Shown here in pieces: positions 25,305-26,172 of a stretch of 26,172 bases of DNA (position 1 is its first letter; every line of letters begins with the position of its first letter). The notes under the pieces were generated by a model. That model made no database searches and had not been told where the DNA came from. It was given only the letters and a program-made list of their open reading frames with translations. The translations under genes and the position numbers were made by a program. Source of the DNA: Gammaproteobacteria bacterium (GTDB lineage Bacteria; Pseudomonadota; Gammaproteobacteria; Steroidobacterales; JACDCP01); assembly GCA_013817465.1 (NCBI GenBank), contig JACDCP010000005.1, positions 1-26,172 of the forward strand, read 5' to 3'.

Positions 25305-26172
25305 CGCCCTGGTTCCAGATCGCGCACGGCCGCGGCAAAGGCCGCACCACGCGCGCGATAGTCCTCGAACATGTCCTGACTCGCGCAGGCGGGCGACAGC
25401 AGCACGACATCGCCGGCGCGGGCAATGCGCGAAGCCTCGCGTACGGCCTCCTGCATATCTTTGGCGCGCACGGTCCGGCAGATGCCGGACAGTGCCGCGG
25501 CCAGGCGTCCGGCGTCGCGACCGATCAGCACAGCGGCGCGCGCGCGACCGCCGAGCGCATCGGCCAGCGGCGCGAAATCCGCACCCTTGCCGTCGCCGCC
25601 CGCGATCAGCACGAGCGATTGCGCGAAGCCGCGCACGGCGGCAACGGTAGCGCCGACGTTGGTGCCTTTAGAATCGTCGACGTACTCGACACTGCCGATT
25701 GTCGCCACCGGCTCGCAGCGATGCGGCAACCCGCGAAAGCTTGCCAGCGCGGGCAGGACGCTCTGCGGGGCAAAACCCGCAGCCTCCGTGAGCGCGAGGG
25801 CGGCCAGCGCATTTGCGACGTTATGCGTTCCCACGAGCGCCAGCGCCCCGACTGGCAGCAGGCGGTCGTCGCCGCGCGTAAGATGCAGCACACCTCGAGC
25901 ATCCCCGCGGATGCCGTACTGACCGGCCTCCGGTGCGTCGAGGCCGAAGCTGATGCTGGCGGCCCCGTGAGGGACGGCAGGCTCGTCGCGATTGATCACT
26001 GCGACTTCGCAATGCCGATACACGCTGGCCTTGGCCGCAGCGTAAACCTCGAGGCTCGCATGGCGGTCCATGTGATCGGGCGAAATGTTCAGCACGACCG
26101 CCGCTCGCGCGCGCAGGCTCGTGGTGCGCTCGAGCTGGAAGCTCGACAGCTCGAGCACGTAGAAGTCGGGCT
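25301..26172 (-). CDS. murD: UDP-N-acetylmuramoyl-L-alanine--D-glutamate ligase, C-terminal part (5' end outside window)
   Basis: The frame is open to the window edge, so about 290 C-terminal codons of a usually 450-residue enzyme are present and the N-terminus and P-loop are missing. Motifs are VLELSSFQLE, LNISPDHMDRHAS with the metal/ATP His, GTHNVANALAALAL, FRGLPHRCE, VDDSKGTNVGAT, LIAGGDGKGADF and LSPACASQDMFEDYRARG near the C-terminus. MurD adds D-Glu to UDP-MurNAc-L-Ala. Its stop overlaps the ftsW start as ATGA. mraY and murF would be expected beyond the edge. Confidence 0.95.
   Translation of the reverse strand, partial: PDFYVLELSSFQLERTTSLRARAAVVLNISPDHMDRHASLEVYAAAKASVYRHCEVAVINRDEPAVPHGAASISFGLDAPEAGQYGIRGDARGVLHLTRGDDRLLPVGALALVGTHNVANALAALALTEAAGFAPQSVLPALASFRGLPHRCEPVATIGSVEYVDDSKGTNVGATVAAVRGFAQSLVLIAGGDGKGADFAPLADALGGRARAAVLIGRDAGRLAAALSGICRTVRAKDMQEAVREASRIARAGDVVLLSPACASQDMFEDYRARGAAFAAAVRDLEPGR

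Overview
The window looks like chromosomal core DNA from a GC-rich (about 65% by eye) gammaproteobacterium. The gene content and order, a type IV pilus cluster joined through coaE-zapD-yacG, mutT and secA to the dcw cell-division/peptidoglycan cluster, match the arrangement known from Pseudomonas and Xanthomonas relatives. I cannot name the genus from sequence alone. A Xanthomonadales/Nevskiales/Steroidobacterales-type organism is my guess, because pilS-pilR sits next to pilA-pilB-pilC-pilD.

Layout. Bases 1-9787 read on the plus strand: the end of pilS, an inserted RHH/PIN toxin-antitoxin pair, pilR, pilA behind a sigma-54 promoter, pilB, pilC, pilD, coaE, zapD and yacG. Bases 9817-14788 read on the minus strand: a MutT-ThiE fusion, secA and an M23-family membrane protein. 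A short dciA is on the plus strand (14924-15223). From 15317 to the right edge everything is on the minus strand. In transcription order this is murD (cut by the window edge), ftsW, murG, murC, murB, ddl, ftsQ, ftsA, ftsZ and then lpxC. From murD to ftsA every stop overlaps the next start by 4 or 11 bases.

How the genes work together. PilS/PilR and sigma-54 drive pilin synthesis. PilD cleaves and methylates prepilin, and PilB/PilC extend the pilus. MurD-MurC-MurB-Ddl-MurG make lipid II, FtsW polymerises glycan, and FtsQ/A/Z with ZapD build the divisome. LpxC commits to lipid A, SecA drives secretion, and DciA supports replicative helicase loading.

The less ordinary layer is repeats. A palindromic family with the arm core GGGGACATTCCTGATTT occurs five times between 8.5 and 24.2 kb. 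Two copies begin 3 bases after a stop codon, one overlaps the mutT start codon, and one supplies coding sequence to both the FtsW C-terminus and the MurG N-terminus. Separate elements are a 34-bp perfect palindrome after pilR, an approximately 113-bp MITE-like element running up to the pilD start, and a short hairpin family just downstream of several genes. I found no CRISPR array, tRNA, rRNA, prophage or intact transposase gene, and no convincing wholly new multigene system. The best candidates for a second look are the toxin-antitoxin pair between pilS and pilR and the repeat that has become part of essential genes.
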